In this document: in pieces, positions 35,998-45,330 of the stretch
Position numbering within the stretch: position 1 is the first letter of the stretch
How the letters are laid out: every line of letters starts with the position of its first letter
Assembly: GCA_963676415.1 (NCBI GenBank)
Contig: OY781097.1
Location: forward strand, 1,116,001-1,180,000
Origin: G963662905 sp963676415
GTDB taxonomy: Bacteria > Bacteroidota > Bacteroidia > Bacteroidales > WRLA01
Length of the DNA: 64,000 nucleotides
Direction of reading: 5' to 3'
The notes under the pieces: generated by a model
What the model saw: only the letters and a program-made list of their open reading frames with translations
Databases searched by the model: none
Told to the model about the DNA's origin: nothing
Translations under genes and position numbers: made by a program

Positions 35998-38900
35998 ATG
36001 AGCACAAAGGCAAATAATACCAAAAGCAGGAAACTCCTGATTGTCCTCTTGAGCATTTTGCTCTTGGCGGGTGGGCTGCATTTGTATTTCACACAATTTG
36101 CCGATAAGCTCCTTGAAAAACTGCTGGTACGCATCATTGAGGAAGTTTCGCCGGATGATGAGCTGAGTTTCTCCAAAATAAGCTATCATTTCCTGGAAAG
36201 TGAACTGATCGTTAAAGATTTTTCCCTGAAACGAAGCGACAGCACAGAAGATTTTAGAAAAAAACTCAGCTTTAAAAAACTAACAATCAAAGGAATAAAC
36301 CCGCTGCAACTTTTCCCCGGGCAAAAACTCAGCCTACGTTCCATTGAGCTGGACAGTCCTTATTTCGATGCCTTTACAAAGAAAAACCGCAGCGACGGCC
36401 GAAAAAAAATGCTCGAAAGATTGTATGAGCTCAATGTGCGCAAAATTATTGTGCGCAATGCCAGCATGAACATCCAAAATGAAAAAATCCGGGATACACT
36501 GTGCAATATTAATTTCCGCCTGAGCGATTTTCAGCCCGACAGCCTGATTGATAAAGGCGGCCTGGACTATCTTTTCCGTCATGCCGAATTGGAAATTGGC
36601 GACAACCTTTTTCGTATTGACAGCATAACAATTTCTTTCTCAGCGATTAAAGACGATCACGGTCGGGGCATACTGGTCGAAAACCTGGATTTTCGCGATG
36701 AAAAACAAAAAGCCGTTTTGCAAAAGCTGAAAAGCCGACGGAGCTTGCTAAAATGGATGCGCCACACAAAAACCTCTGAACTGCAACTGGAAGATGTGGA
36801 TATAGACATCTCAATTGGACAAAGGAAGAAAGATTCGGCGCGGCTTCATTCACTGGGCGGATTAAGCAAATGGATTCCCGGAAAAATCGTTTTTAACAAT
36901 CTGGACCTGAGCGTTTATAACCAAAACACCCATATTAAGAACCAGCTCGGAAACCTGTACCTGAGCGCTGATTTCAATAAGCAGGACAGCAGTGTTTTTC
37001 CCAAACCGCAACAAATCCAGATTATTGCCGGACAGCAAAAATGGAAGCTTTCGCCTGAAGATGCAATAGCTTTTGAAGGGCTGAACTTTGATCTTGCCCA
37101 AAAGAGCATGAGCCTTGAAGGCGCGAACTGGACCGGGGCAAATGGGAGCATGGCCGGCTTAGACAAACTCAGTATGGGCGTGTATATACGTTTTTCGGAA
37201 AAATTGCCCGACAGCATTTTCATCGAAAAACTACAGCTCGAAAATGCAGAGCTGCGCCTGCGAAAATCAACTTTCAGCCTTCATATGAAGGAAATAAATC
37301 TCCGCATAGATTCTTTTGCGATTGCAGATTTAAAACAACATCCAATTAAGCTTCAAAACGCTTTAAAAGCGTTTTCCTGCTCTGATTTTGAATATTACAA
37401 AGAAGGAATCCTCAAATCCGGGAAAATTCAATATTCCGGCAAGCAGCTTTTAGCCAATCGCTTGCGTTTTAAAAACAAGGACAACAGCTTAAAGCTGAAC
37501 CTTTCGGATGTACAGATTCCTGATATTGAAATATTTGGGCACGACAGCATTTCGTTGGGCATTTGCCGGGTTGGATCTGTTTCGGCGCAAGTCAGGAATC
37601 ATTCGTCCACGAAAACCAAAACTGCACTTCCGCATATTTCACTACAGGCTTTGAAAACAAACAGTATTGAAATTAGCTTTGCGGATGGAAGTAAAAACCT
37701 TCAAAGCCGAATTTCGGGATTAAACCTGAGCAGTATGGGCCTGAGAAATGGAAATCTCCTGATCCCCGCCTTTTATTTTGATTCCATTTCCTTTCAAAAC
37801 GATTCCAAAAGGCTGTGGGCCACTACCGGAAAACTGATGTATTCGGCTGAAAACCAATCGATGAATATCAACAATATTGGTATTGGATATAAAAATCAAA
37901 CAGGATTTTATGTACAAAGCGATATCGATAAGCTGGATGCCTTTTGGGCGCATCCTCTGGGAATATCACATTTTGATGCTGCCCGGAAAATCCGTTTAAA
38001 CAATGGGAAAATCAGGATAGAATCAGATGGAAGCGGTTCAGGCTCAGGCAATTTCCATACGGACAGCTTGCAATATAAACTGAACAAATTTTTTAATTCA
38101 TTGATTTTAAAAGATTTTGAAATTTGTTTCACCCATAAAGCACAGAGCAGCTGGAATATCTGCGGAAGCCTCAGGCAAATGTCTGTACTGCTGAAACAAA
38201 ATCAGCCATTGCAAATTCTGGAGCTTACCGATTGCCGCGGGCAAAGCTCCGGAGCCGGCCGGGATGCCCGTTTGAAAAGGCTTTATTTCAACGCAAAGCA
38301 GGAATTGTTTGAAATAGACCAACTGAGTGCCAATGTAAAAGGCCTCAGCCCATCTTTACAGGAACTTTTTATCGAGCTTAAGGCTTTGCGTGCGCCGGGA
38401 TTTAGCTTTCAAAAAGATTTTTCACCCGATTTGCGCGATTTATTTATCGATTCATTAAAGCTGGAAGCGCGTCTGGGCAAAGATAAAAGCAAGGGAAACA
38501 CAAAAGGAAATATCAAAAAATATTTACCTGAAAACAAGCTTAATATTAGCAATTTGTATTGTGATATACGACAGGAGTCGGGACAGGAATTTCAGATGGA
38601 ACAGTTCAATATGAATGCAGATAATCTGGAGAAACATCTCAAATCGGGCGACTATAACAAAATAATCGAGCAGCTCCGATTTGAAAGTGCGGGCATACAA
38701 TTCAAAAACAAACACAGGCTGCGGCTGTATGGTTTTGATTTTGGAAACAATTCGCTGCAACTCGACAGCCTTTTGTTCCGTCCTGATCAGGATCGTTTGG
38801 CTTTTCAAAAAGAGCAGATTTACCAAACCGACTGGACATTGATCCGTGCGCGGGATATAAATCTTGGCGTTTTCTCACTTACAGATGAAAACGGACAGCT

Positions 38901-39705
38901 TCGGATTACTTCCGATACATTAAAAATGAGCGGTTTTTATCTGGACGATTATCGCGACAAGCGCCTGCCCATGCCCATAGACCGTCATCCCCTTTTGCCC
39001 GGTGAAATACTCAAAAAACTCCCCTTTCAGCTTTGCATCGGACATCTGGAAACAAAAAACGCTTTTATTGCCTATTCTGAGCACGAGAAAAAAGCAGCCG
39101 AGGCAGGCAGGATATTTTTCAATGAACTGGACATTGAAATGCTGAATATTTGCAATATCCCGGAACAGATAGCCGAAAATCCCTATCTGGGGATCAGTAC
39201 AAATTTCAAGCTTGTTGGCGTAGCCCGTGCCGATGCCAGTATCCGCATTAACCTCAATGACCCTCAGCAGCACTTCCTGATGGGATGCCATCTCAATACT
39301 TTTAATATGACCGATATGAATCCCGTGCTTGAAAACCTCGCTTTTCTGAGGATCCACAGCGGAAAACTCAACTCCCTACAATTCAGTGCAAAAGGAAATA
39401 AAGATGTAGCAACCGGCCAGATGGATTTTTTGTATGATGATTTGAAAATCAGGATTATCGACCGCAAAACCCTGAAACAATCTTTTGGAGATCATATGCT
39501 GGCCTTTTTTGCCAATACTTTTGTTGTAAAGAAAAATAACCCTACCGTACTGATTCCACGCGAAGGCCCCATGTATTTTGAGCGCGACAATAGAAAATCC
39601 GTATTTAACTATTGGGCAAAACTGATAATGAGCGGAGTAAAAACCAGCATCGGATTCGAAAAAAACAAAACCGAGAAAAAAATTAAAAAATTAAAGGGCA
39701 ACTGA
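35998..39705 (+). CDS. Giant membrane-anchored AsmA/TamB-like protein of unknown function
   Basis: 1235 aa. One N-terminal membrane helix (about 14-31) is followed by a long run of beta-rich repeats in the style of AsmA-like proteins (LSFSKISYHFLESELIVKDF, LSLRSIELDSPYFDAF, VRKIIVRNASMNIQ). No catalytic motif is visible. The C-terminal part (about 1080-1200: VGVARADASIRINL, LNTFNMTDMNPVL, TGQMDFLYDDLKI) resembles the AsmA C-terminal region in Bacteroidota. Such proteins are thought to build a groove that carries lipids between membranes; this is inference. Last gene of ldcA-yraN operon. Confidence 0.55.
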   Translation: MSTKANNTKSRKLLIVLLSILLLAGGLHLYFTQFADKLLEKLLVRIIEEVSPDDELSFSKISYHFLESELIVKDFSLKRSDSTEDFRKKLSFKKLTIKGINPLQLFPGQKLSLRSIELDSPYFDAFTKKNRSDGRKKMLERLYELNVRKIIVRNASMNIQNEKIRDTLCNINFRLSDFQPDSLIDKGGLDYLFRHAELEIGDNLFRIDSITISFSAIKDDHGRGILVENLDFRDEKQKAVLQKLKSRRSLLKWMRHTKTSELQLEDVDIDISIGQRKKDSARLHSLGGLSKWIPGKIVFNNLDLSVYNQNTHIKNQLGNLYLSADFNKQDSSVFPKPQQIQIIAGQQKWKLSPEDAIAFEGLNFDLAQKSMSLEGANWTGANGSMAGLDKLSMGVYIRFSEKLPDSIFIEKLQLENAELRLRKSTFSLHMKEINLRIDSFAIADLKQHPIKLQNALKAFSCSDFEYYKEGILKSGKIQYSGKQLLANRLRFKNKDNSLKLNLSDVQIPDIEIFGHDSISLGICRVGSVSAQVRNHSSTKTKTALPHISLQALKTNSIEISFADGSKNLQSRISGLNLSSMGLRNGNLLIPAFYFDSISFQNDSKRLWATTGKLMYSAENQSMNINNIGIGYKNQTGFYVQSDIDKLDAFWAHPLGISHFDAARKIRLNNGKIRIESDGSGSGSGNFHTDSLQYKLNKFFNSLILKDFEICFTHKAQSSWNICGSLRQMSVLLKQNQPLQILELTDCRGQSSGAGRDARLKRLYFNAKQELFEIDQLSANVKGLSPSLQELFIELKALRAPGFSFQKDFSPDLRDLFIDSLKLEARLGKDKSKGNTKGNIKKYLPENKLNISNLYCDIRQESGQEFQMEQFNMNADNLEKHLKSGDYNKIIEQLRFESAGIQFKNKHRLRLYGFDFGNNSLQLDSLLFRPDQDRLAFQKEQIYQTDWTLIRARDINLGVFSLTDENGQLRITSDTLKMSGFYLDDYRDKRLPMPIDRHPLLPGEILKKLPFQLCIGHLETKNAFIAYSEHEKKAAEAGRIFFNELDIEMLNICNIPEQIAENPYLGISTNFKLVGVARADASIRINLNDPQQHFLMGCHLNTFNMTDMNPVLENLAFLRIHSGKLNSLQFSAKGNKDVATGQMDFLYDDLKIRIIDRKTLKQSFGDHMLAFFANTFVVKKNNPTVLIPREGPMYFERDNRKSVFNYWAKLIMSGVKTSIGFEKNKTEKKIKKLKGN

Positions 39706-39740
39706 TTCAGATTTTGTAATTTACCGGCATTAGAAAAGGC

Positions 39741-40262
39741 ATGAAAAATAAGATCAGCAGCGGTTTCGATTTTCAGGATGAATACAGGGTGATAGAAATC
39801 AACAGCCTGCTGCCCGACTATGGCCTTTGCTACCGGATAAACAAAAAACTGAAAGCACAATTCAGCCGTAAAAAAGACCTCCGGGTTTATCGTGGCGAAA
39901 GAAAAGTGGATCAGGTGTTTTCTTTTTACGAATGGAAACCCGAAATTTATCACGATTATTATCTTCTTTGGGACAATCAGCAGCAATCGGTTTTAATGCC
40001 GAGTTTTTATTTGTTGATTAAGGGGTTTTTTACAAAAGAACAAGTGTTTAGGCTTTGCGATCAGATTTCTTTGGCAGATCAGGTTATCAATTGTCACGAG
40101 ATTGATTTCCGCAAAATGCAAAATACACGCATCAAAAAACTTGCCCACGAATTTAACCTTATTGTTAATGATTTGGAATATCACCTTATTGAACTCAATA
40201 AAAAGGAAAAACCCATCGTTAATAAGGCGGAAAAAGGGAATAAGAAGGTGTATATTTTATAG
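39741..40262 (+). CDS. IPExxxVDY-type family protein
   Basis: 173 aa, no signal or membrane helix. EYRVIEINSLLPDYGLCYRI and the central YYLLWDN...LMPSFYLLIKG resemble the small Bacteroidota family that sits before pyruvate kinase; the signature after which the family is named is degenerate here (LMPSFYLLIKG). Function unknown. The Lys-rich tail is longer than usual. Position directly upstream of pyk supports the call. Confidence 0.7.
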   Translation: MKNKISSGFDFQDEYRVIEINSLLPDYGLCYRINKKLKAQFSRKKDLRVYRGERKVDQVFSFYEWKPEIYHDYYLLWDNQQQSVLMPSFYLLIKGFFTKEQVFRLCDQISLADQVINCHEIDFRKMQNTRIKKLAHEFNLIVNDLEYHLIELNKKEKPIVNKAEKGNKKVYIL

Positions 40263-40319
40263 AATTTAGAAGACCACTGCTGCGCAAACCACTAAACAAT
40301 AAATATATACACAGTACAG

Positions 40320-41756
40320 ATGAGAACAAAAATTATTGCAACCATTGGGCCGGCAACGAGGTCGAAGGAAATGCTGAGAAAAATTATCGGCAAGGGAGTG
40401 GACGTATGCAGGTTGAATTTTTCGCATGGAAACTATGCTGTTCATGCGGAAACAATCAGGTACGTCCGGGAGATAAACGAAGAAGACGGAAGCAATATTG
40501 CTATTCTCGCCGACCTGCAGGGGCCAAAAATCCGTGTGGGCGATATCGAAAACGGAGAAATCCAATTGGTGCAGGGAGAAGAAATCAAACTAAGCAGCAA
40601 ACCATGTATGGGCACCAAAGAGATGGTTCATATCAGCTACAACCAGATTGCCCGCGATGTAAAAAAAGACGAAATCATCCTGATGGACGATGGAAAACTC
40701 AGCCTGCGCATCAAAAAAAGCCTTGATGAAACAACTGTTTTGGCCGAAGTTGTGGAAGGCGGCCCATTACGTCCCCGCAAAGGCGTCAACTTGCCCCACA
40801 CGAAGCTTTCATTGCCATCATTGACCGAAAAAGACCGCAAAGACCTGGCTTTTATCCTTACTCAGGAAGTGCATTGGATCGCATTGAGCTTCGTGCGCCA
40901 TTCCAATGATATCGCACAGCTGCGCAAGCTTATTGACGATGCCGCACCCAAAAAGAAACCCTGGATTATGGCCAAAATCGAAAAACCGGAAGCCTTGGAA
41001 GATATCGACGATATCATTGAAATCAGTGATGGTTTGATGGTGGCCCGCGGCGACCTGGGCGTGGAAATTCCACTGCAAAAAGTGCCTATGGTTCAGAAAA
41101 GGCTGATCAATAAGTGCATCCATGAAGGCAAACCCATTGTGGTTGCCACACAATTGCTCGAAGGAATGATCGATAATAGCCGCCCCACACGCGCCGAGGC
41201 CAGTGACGTGGCCAACAGTGTGATGGACGGAGCCGATGCTGTAATGCTCAGCGGAGAAACTTCGGTAGGAAAATATCCGGCAGAAACCGTGGAAACCATG
41301 CAAAAAATTATCCATGATGTAGAAAGCTACCGCTCCATTTATTACAAACACAACAAACCCGAAGATAAAGGCACAGACCGTTATCTCTCAGAAGCTATTA
41401 TCTTTGAGGCATGTAAACTGGCAAGACAAATGGATGCAACCGCTATGATTTCGATTACACATTCAGGGTTCTCCGCATTAAAAACAGCAAGCCACAGGCC
41501 CAAAGCGGAAATTTATGCCATGACATACGATCATTTTCTGCTTTGCCAGCTTAATCTGGTCTGGGGCATTAAAGCCATGATTGTTGAAGGAGAAATTAAA
41601 GCCGCAGTAGAAATCAGCAGGTGCACCATCAGGAAATTACTGGAAAAAGGACTGTTGCAAAAAGGTGACTATGTCATTAATACTGCAAGCCTGCCATTTT
41701 ACATTAAAGGTAAAACCAATTCCTTAAAAGTTTCAATTGCAGGAGAAGATGATTAA
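40320..41756 (+). CDS. pyk: Pyruvate kinase
   Basis: 478 aa. KIIATIGPATRS, RLNFSHGNY, DLQGPKIRVG, IMAKIEKPEAL, GLMVARGDLGVEIP and VATQLLEGMI (substrate and metal sites; the usual Met after TQ is Leu) run in family order. The C-terminal domain, about residues 350-478, carries the allosteric fold. Converts PEP and ADP to pyruvate and ATP. Its 3' end overlaps the next small gene by 8 bp. Confidence 0.97.
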   Translation: MRTKIIATIGPATRSKEMLRKIIGKGVDVCRLNFSHGNYAVHAETIRYVREINEEDGSNIAILADLQGPKIRVGDIENGEIQLVQGEEIKLSSKPCMGTKEMVHISYNQIARDVKKDEIILMDDGKLSLRIKKSLDETTVLAEVVEGGPLRPRKGVNLPHTKLSLPSLTEKDRKDLAFILTQEVHWIALSFVRHSNDIAQLRKLIDDAAPKKKPWIMAKIEKPEALEDIDDIIEISDGLMVARGDLGVEIPLQKVPMVQKRLINKCIHEGKPIVVATQLLEGMIDNSRPTRAEASDVANSVMDGADAVMLSGETSVGKYPAETVETMQKIIHDVESYRSIYYKHNKPEDKGTDRYLSEAIIFEACKLARQMDATAMISITHSGFSALKTASHRPKAEIYAMTYDHFLLCQLNLVWGIKAMIVEGEIKAAVEISRCTIRKLLEKGLLQKGDYVINTASLPFYIKGKTNSLKVSIAGEDD

Positions 41757-41976
41757 ACAACTCAAACGCATAAGCGAAATGACTGAAGATGAATTTATAG
41801 AGATCTTCAGGAAGGCATTAGAAGCCAACGGACTGAATGAAAACAGCTTTCAGGAAATTTTCCTTTCGGGCAATATTGACCTGAGCGGAACGCTGCAGCA
41901 GCTGGATTTCAGTCCGGAGGCTTTACCTTTGGAACAGCAAATCGCTGATATTTTAAAAAACACCCTTAAAACCTGA
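41749..41976 (+). CDS. Small acidic conserved-context protein, function unknown
   Basis: 75 aa from the ATG at 41749, preceded by an AGGAGA ribosome-binding site inside the pyk end; it overlaps pyk by 8 bp. Predicted all-helical and acidic (MTEDEFIEIFRKALEANGL), no membrane part. Tightly placed between pyk and the UbiB-like kinase gene (6 bases downstream), so likely co-translated. No family recognised. Confidence 0.65.
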   Translation: MIKQLKRISEMTEDEFIEIFRKALEANGLNENSFQEIFLSGNIDLSGTLQQLDFSPEALPLEQQIADILKNTLKT

Positions 41977-41981
41977 GCTCA

Positions 41982-43628
41982 ATGAAGATTCACCAAATGG
42001 GCATGATGTACGAAGAAATCATGCGGGCACGCCAGATTACAGCTATTTTGATACGTTATGGCTTCGGAAATTTTGTAAAAAAAAGCGGAATGGGCCGGTA
42101 TATGGTCAAAAAAAGCCGCTACGAAAAAATTGAATCCATCCGTGAAGCAGAACGTATCCGCCTGGCTTTGCAGGACCTGGGACCGGCTTTCGTGAAATTT
42201 GGGCAAATCCTCGCCGACCGTCCCGACCTCATTCCCGATGATGTACGCACCGAACTGCAAAAACTGCAGGACAATGTGGCGGCAATGCCTGATGCAGAAG
42301 CAAAAAAAATCATTGAAGAAGAGCTGAAAAAACCCATTAAGGAAATTTTTAAAGACTTCAATGAAAAACATATTGCTGCCGCTTCCATAGCACAAGCTTA
42401 TACAGGCACATTGCTCAATGGTGATAAGGTTGTAATTAAAGTGCAAAGGCGCGGAATTGATAAAACAATACGAAGGGATGTGCGCCTGATGGGTTTCTTT
42501 GCCAATTATATACAGAAAAACGACGAAGACCTCAAAGGATTGAACATCCCCGGAATTGTGGAAGAATTTGGGCGCAGCATTCTTAAAGAACTGGATTTCA
42601 GTAATGAAGCCGCCAATATGATGCGTTTCAAGCACATCACAAAACACAATACGGACATAGAAACGCCCAAAGTGTATATGGAATACACTACACCTAAAGT
42701 ATTGTTTGAAGAATTTGTTGATGGCGATAAAATTGCCGGCCCCGAAGCCCTGCGTGCAAAAGGCTATGACCCGGAAATCATTGCCAAAAACGGGGCACGA
42801 TCGGTTTTTGAACAGATTTTTATACACGGTTTTTTCCATGCCGACCCCCATCCGGGCAATATTTTCCTGAAACCGGGCAATAAAATTGTTTTCATTGATT
42901 ATGGGATGATGGGCAGCCTCCGGCCTTATCAAATGGATTTTCTCGGAAAATATGTGCTGGGGTATGTGCAGCGCGACGCACGCAAAATCACCGAAGCAAT
43001 GCTGCTGCTGTGCAATATGCGCCATTTTAACCGCGCCGAAGAGCTGGAATTTGAAATTGGCGACCTGCTCAAACACTATCAGTTCCTTTCTGTAAAAGAT
43101 ATGAATTTTGGCGCCATCATGAACCAGTCCATTGATATTATTACCCGTTTTGGCTTGCAGATCCCGCCAACAATCTACCTGCTTATCAAAGCTTTGGTAA
43201 CCATCGAAGGTGTGGCCGAGAAGCTCTATCCGGATATTGATATCCCAAAAGAAATGGAACCCTTCGCCAAAGAGCTTCTGAAACAGCAATTTAAACCCGA
43301 TAAAGTGGCACGCCAGGCATATCGCTCCATAGTGGATTATTACGAATTCATCAGGGCTCTGCCATCACAGGCCAACGAAATCCTCTATAAAATCAAAAAC
43401 GGCAGCATTCAGGGGCAAATTGAGCATAAAGGCCTCGAACCTGTGATGCACCATATTGATTCGGCCAGCAACCGCATAGCCATTTCTATTGTAACTGCCG
43501 CGCTCATTATTGGCGGAAGCCTTATTGCCCAATGGGAGCACGCAAAAGTGTTTGGTTCTGTGATTTTCCTGGGTGCAGGGTTTTTCGGTTTTTGGGTGTT
43601 GATTAAGCTGTTGAGACGTTTTAAGTAG
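41982..43628 (+). CDS. ABC1/UbiB (AarF) family atypical kinase
   Basis: 548 aa. The N-terminal AFVKFGQILADRPDLIP carries the KxGQ motif of UbiB/ADCK kinases; EEKHIAAASIAQAYT-type A-rich loop, VIKVQRRGI (Lys), GFFHADPHPGNIFL (catalytic loop) and VFIDYGMMGSL (metal Asp) follow. Two membrane helices lie at the C-terminus (about 498-540). In other bacteria it supports quinone synthesis or lipid homeostasis. Follows pyk and the 75-aa gene in one unit. Confidence 0.92.
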   Translation: MKIHQMGMMYEEIMRARQITAILIRYGFGNFVKKSGMGRYMVKKSRYEKIESIREAERIRLALQDLGPAFVKFGQILADRPDLIPDDVRTELQKLQDNVAAMPDAEAKKIIEEELKKPIKEIFKDFNEKHIAAASIAQAYTGTLLNGDKVVIKVQRRGIDKTIRRDVRLMGFFANYIQKNDEDLKGLNIPGIVEEFGRSILKELDFSNEAANMMRFKHITKHNTDIETPKVYMEYTTPKVLFEEFVDGDKIAGPEALRAKGYDPEIIAKNGARSVFEQIFIHGFFHADPHPGNIFLKPGNKIVFIDYGMMGSLRPYQMDFLGKYVLGYVQRDARKITEAMLLLCNMRHFNRAEELEFEIGDLLKHYQFLSVKDMNFGAIMNQSIDIITRFGLQIPPTIYLLIKALVTIEGVAEKLYPDIDIPKEMEPFAKELLKQQFKPDKVARQAYRSIVDYYEFIRALPSQANEILYKIKNGSIQGQIEHKGLEPVMHHIDSASNRIAISIVTAALIIGGSLIAQWEHAKVFGSVIFLGAGFFGFWVLIKLLRRFK

Positions 43629-43634
43629 AGTTCG

Positions 43635-43767
43635 TCTATAAAGTCCAACTTCTGCGTTGTTGCTCAAAATCTAAATCCTCATCCCGTACCTACGGGACTG
43701 CGGTTTAGATTTTTCACACGTACTTCGGCTGTGCTCAGCATAGCACCTTGAATTTGAACTTTATAGA
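43635..43767. repeat. Dispersed palindromic repeat, copy 2
   Basis: Outer arms TCTATAAAGT (43635-43644) and ACTTTATAGA (43758-43767) are perfect complements; the core CATCCCGTAnnTACGGGACT and GCTCAGCATAGCACCTTG match copy 1 at 13194-13340, whose arms differ. Confidence 0.8.
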
Positions 43768-43805
43768 GCAAACTCTCGACTCTGTGGACAAGCTCTAATT
43801 AGTTC

Positions 43806-43940
43806 TTGTCTATAAAGTACTGTGCTTGATTCAGAATGTTCGAGGTCGAGGCATTCGCAGGGCTGAAAACAAGGAGTTTACCTTAGTAAATGACTTGTTT
43901 TTAGAACAAGAATAACGCTGAGATCGGACATTATGGACAA
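43806..43940. repeat. Dispersed palindromic repeat, copy 3
   Basis: Shares its flanking halves, inverted, with copy 4 at 50118-50244 (for example GAATGTTCGAGGTCGAGGCA and AACGCTGAGATCGG). The centre differs but is again self-complementary (ACAAG...TTTA...TAAA...CTTGT). Confidence 0.75.
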
Positions 43941-44060
43941 GCACTAAGTAGTTTCTGCCGATAAAATCGGGGTTCTGATTCAGAATATCTGATTTCAACT
44001 ACTCCTTTGTTCTCAAAGCCTACAAGGTCAATTGCACAAACAGAAAATATTTTCAGTAGT

Positions 44061-44095
44061 AAAAGGCGGCTTCGGTTTTCGAAGCTGCCTTTTTG
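44061..44095 (+). terminator. Terminator-like hairpin without an evident gene
   Basis: GGC-GCTTCG (44065-44074) pairs with CGAAGC-GCC (44080-44089), followed by five T. It lies 430 bases behind ubiB with repeats between, so it may end that transcript or be left from a lost gene. Confidence 0.6.
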
Positions 44096-44650
44096 TATTT
44101 GGAGTTGAGACCTCCCAATGTGCTCATGCCAAAATTTATGAATAAAGTAGCTTCAAAGGCCTGGTACTATTCCTCAAAGCATAACCATAGCAAGCCTCTG
44201 ATACATTACCCAAACAAGCTCCTGGCTGTGTATCTTAATAAATTTTAACAGCAAATCATTATAGACACTCAAAAGCCCTGCTACAGCCTACTTAAACAAA
44301 AAGATATATATGATTAATTGTCCCACAAATAAAATTAAATTACCATATAAAAGGCTTATTTTGTGAGGATTTCAATGCGAAAATCAAAAAAATCCAATTT
44401 TTTTTGGAAAAATATTCGACATTATTACAGGAATATTATTACTTTTGAAGGATACAATCCTTATTACAAACGTTCATTTTTGGAAAAATTTTAAGCAAAA
44501 CATTAGAGGCATAAGCCTTATAAGCAATAACCAAAATCAAAAATTGATATTATGAAAAAGAAATTTAATAATCGGTTAGACTTTGATCCATAAGCATCAT
44601 TTAAAAAATGAGCATAACCCAATGGGGCTTTCCTCATCCTGAAAATTTAT
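44096..44650. other. AT-rich spacer before the T9SS cargo genes
   Basis: No credible gene. A short frame from the ATG at 44552 (MKKKFNNRLDFDP then stop) looks like the start of a decayed gene. Nothing else is seen before the duplicated segment at 44651. Confidence 0.5.
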
Positions 44651-44795
44651 CGGCCTCTCGACTCCGCTCGAGGACCTTAGATTGAGGTTGAACACTTAAA
44701 ATTAAGGTCCCCCTGAGCGTAATTGAATGGCCGCTTTATAAGACAAAAAACAAAGGAAATGAACGATAACCCAAACTACAAACAAATGATAGAAA
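44651..44795 (+). repeat. Duplicated 145-bp segment, copy 1
   Basis: Nearly identical to 50273-50415, including CTCGACTCCGCTCGAGGACC and TTGAGGTTGAACACTTAAAA. It runs into the coding frame of the truncated cargo gene (NDNPNYKQMIE). Confidence 0.85.
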
Positions 44796-45271
44796 TGCGC
44801 CACCATTGGGAGCTGGCAGGAATTGAGGAAACCCAATTGGACAGCCTAAGGATCGATACCCTGGCCAATATTGCCGATACAGCACGTGGAATGGCCGGAG
44901 CCATGGCACGTGGCCTATTGGAGTACGCCTATGGCTATCATTTTGTAAACTGCACCGAATGTGGGAACCAAAACAAAGACAGCGAAATAAAAGGCTGGAA
45001 CATGCCTGATAGTAGATCTGCAAAAGCCCAGCTTGAAGTCAGTCCCAACCCAGCCAATACATGGGTCCGGTTTAAGTATGAACTCCCTGAAAACAGTACG
45101 GCTGTTATCCGGATTTCCAATACAAATGGCCAGACCATTGCAGAACTGAACCTGCAATCCGGCATGAAAGAATATGTTTGGGATGTACGCAATATTCCAT
45201 CCGGAACTTATTACTACCGTATGGATGCAAATAATCAAATTGCTTCGGGCAGTTTTATTATTAATCATTAA
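44723..45271 (+). pseudogene. 5'-truncated T9SS cargo protein (C-terminal part only)
   Basis: The frame is closed by a stop at 44720-44722 and no signal peptide precedes it; the first ATG is 44759. The product (about 170 aa) has MNDNPNYKQMIEMRHHW, LARGLL-type helical text, then a Por secretion tail (LEVSPNPANTWVRFKYELPE, NIPSGTYYYRM, GSFII). This is the end of a longer type IX-secreted protein whose N-terminal part is gone. Without a signal it cannot be secreted. A strong terminator follows at 45289. Confidence 0.7.
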
Positions 45272-45288
45272 TTTTGAAAATCATCAAA

Positions 45289-45320
45289 AAGCACGGGGCA
45301 TATTGCCCCGTGCTTATTTA
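45289..45320 (+). terminator. Strong terminator after the truncated cargo gene
   Basis: Perfect 12-bp stem AAGCACGGGGCA (45289-45300), loop TAT, TGCCCCGTGCTT (45304-45315), then T-rich. Confidence 0.9.
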
Positions 45321-45330
45321 AATCTTCGTT

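Noticed and set aside
41979..43289. 436-codon frame on the minus strand inside the UbiB-like gene
   Set aside because: Antisense shadow of a clearly coding gene; low-complexity Phe/His-rich text, no domain.
44552..44596. Short frame MKKKFNNRLDFDP
   Set aside because: Stops after 13-14 codons; at most the start of a decayed gene.
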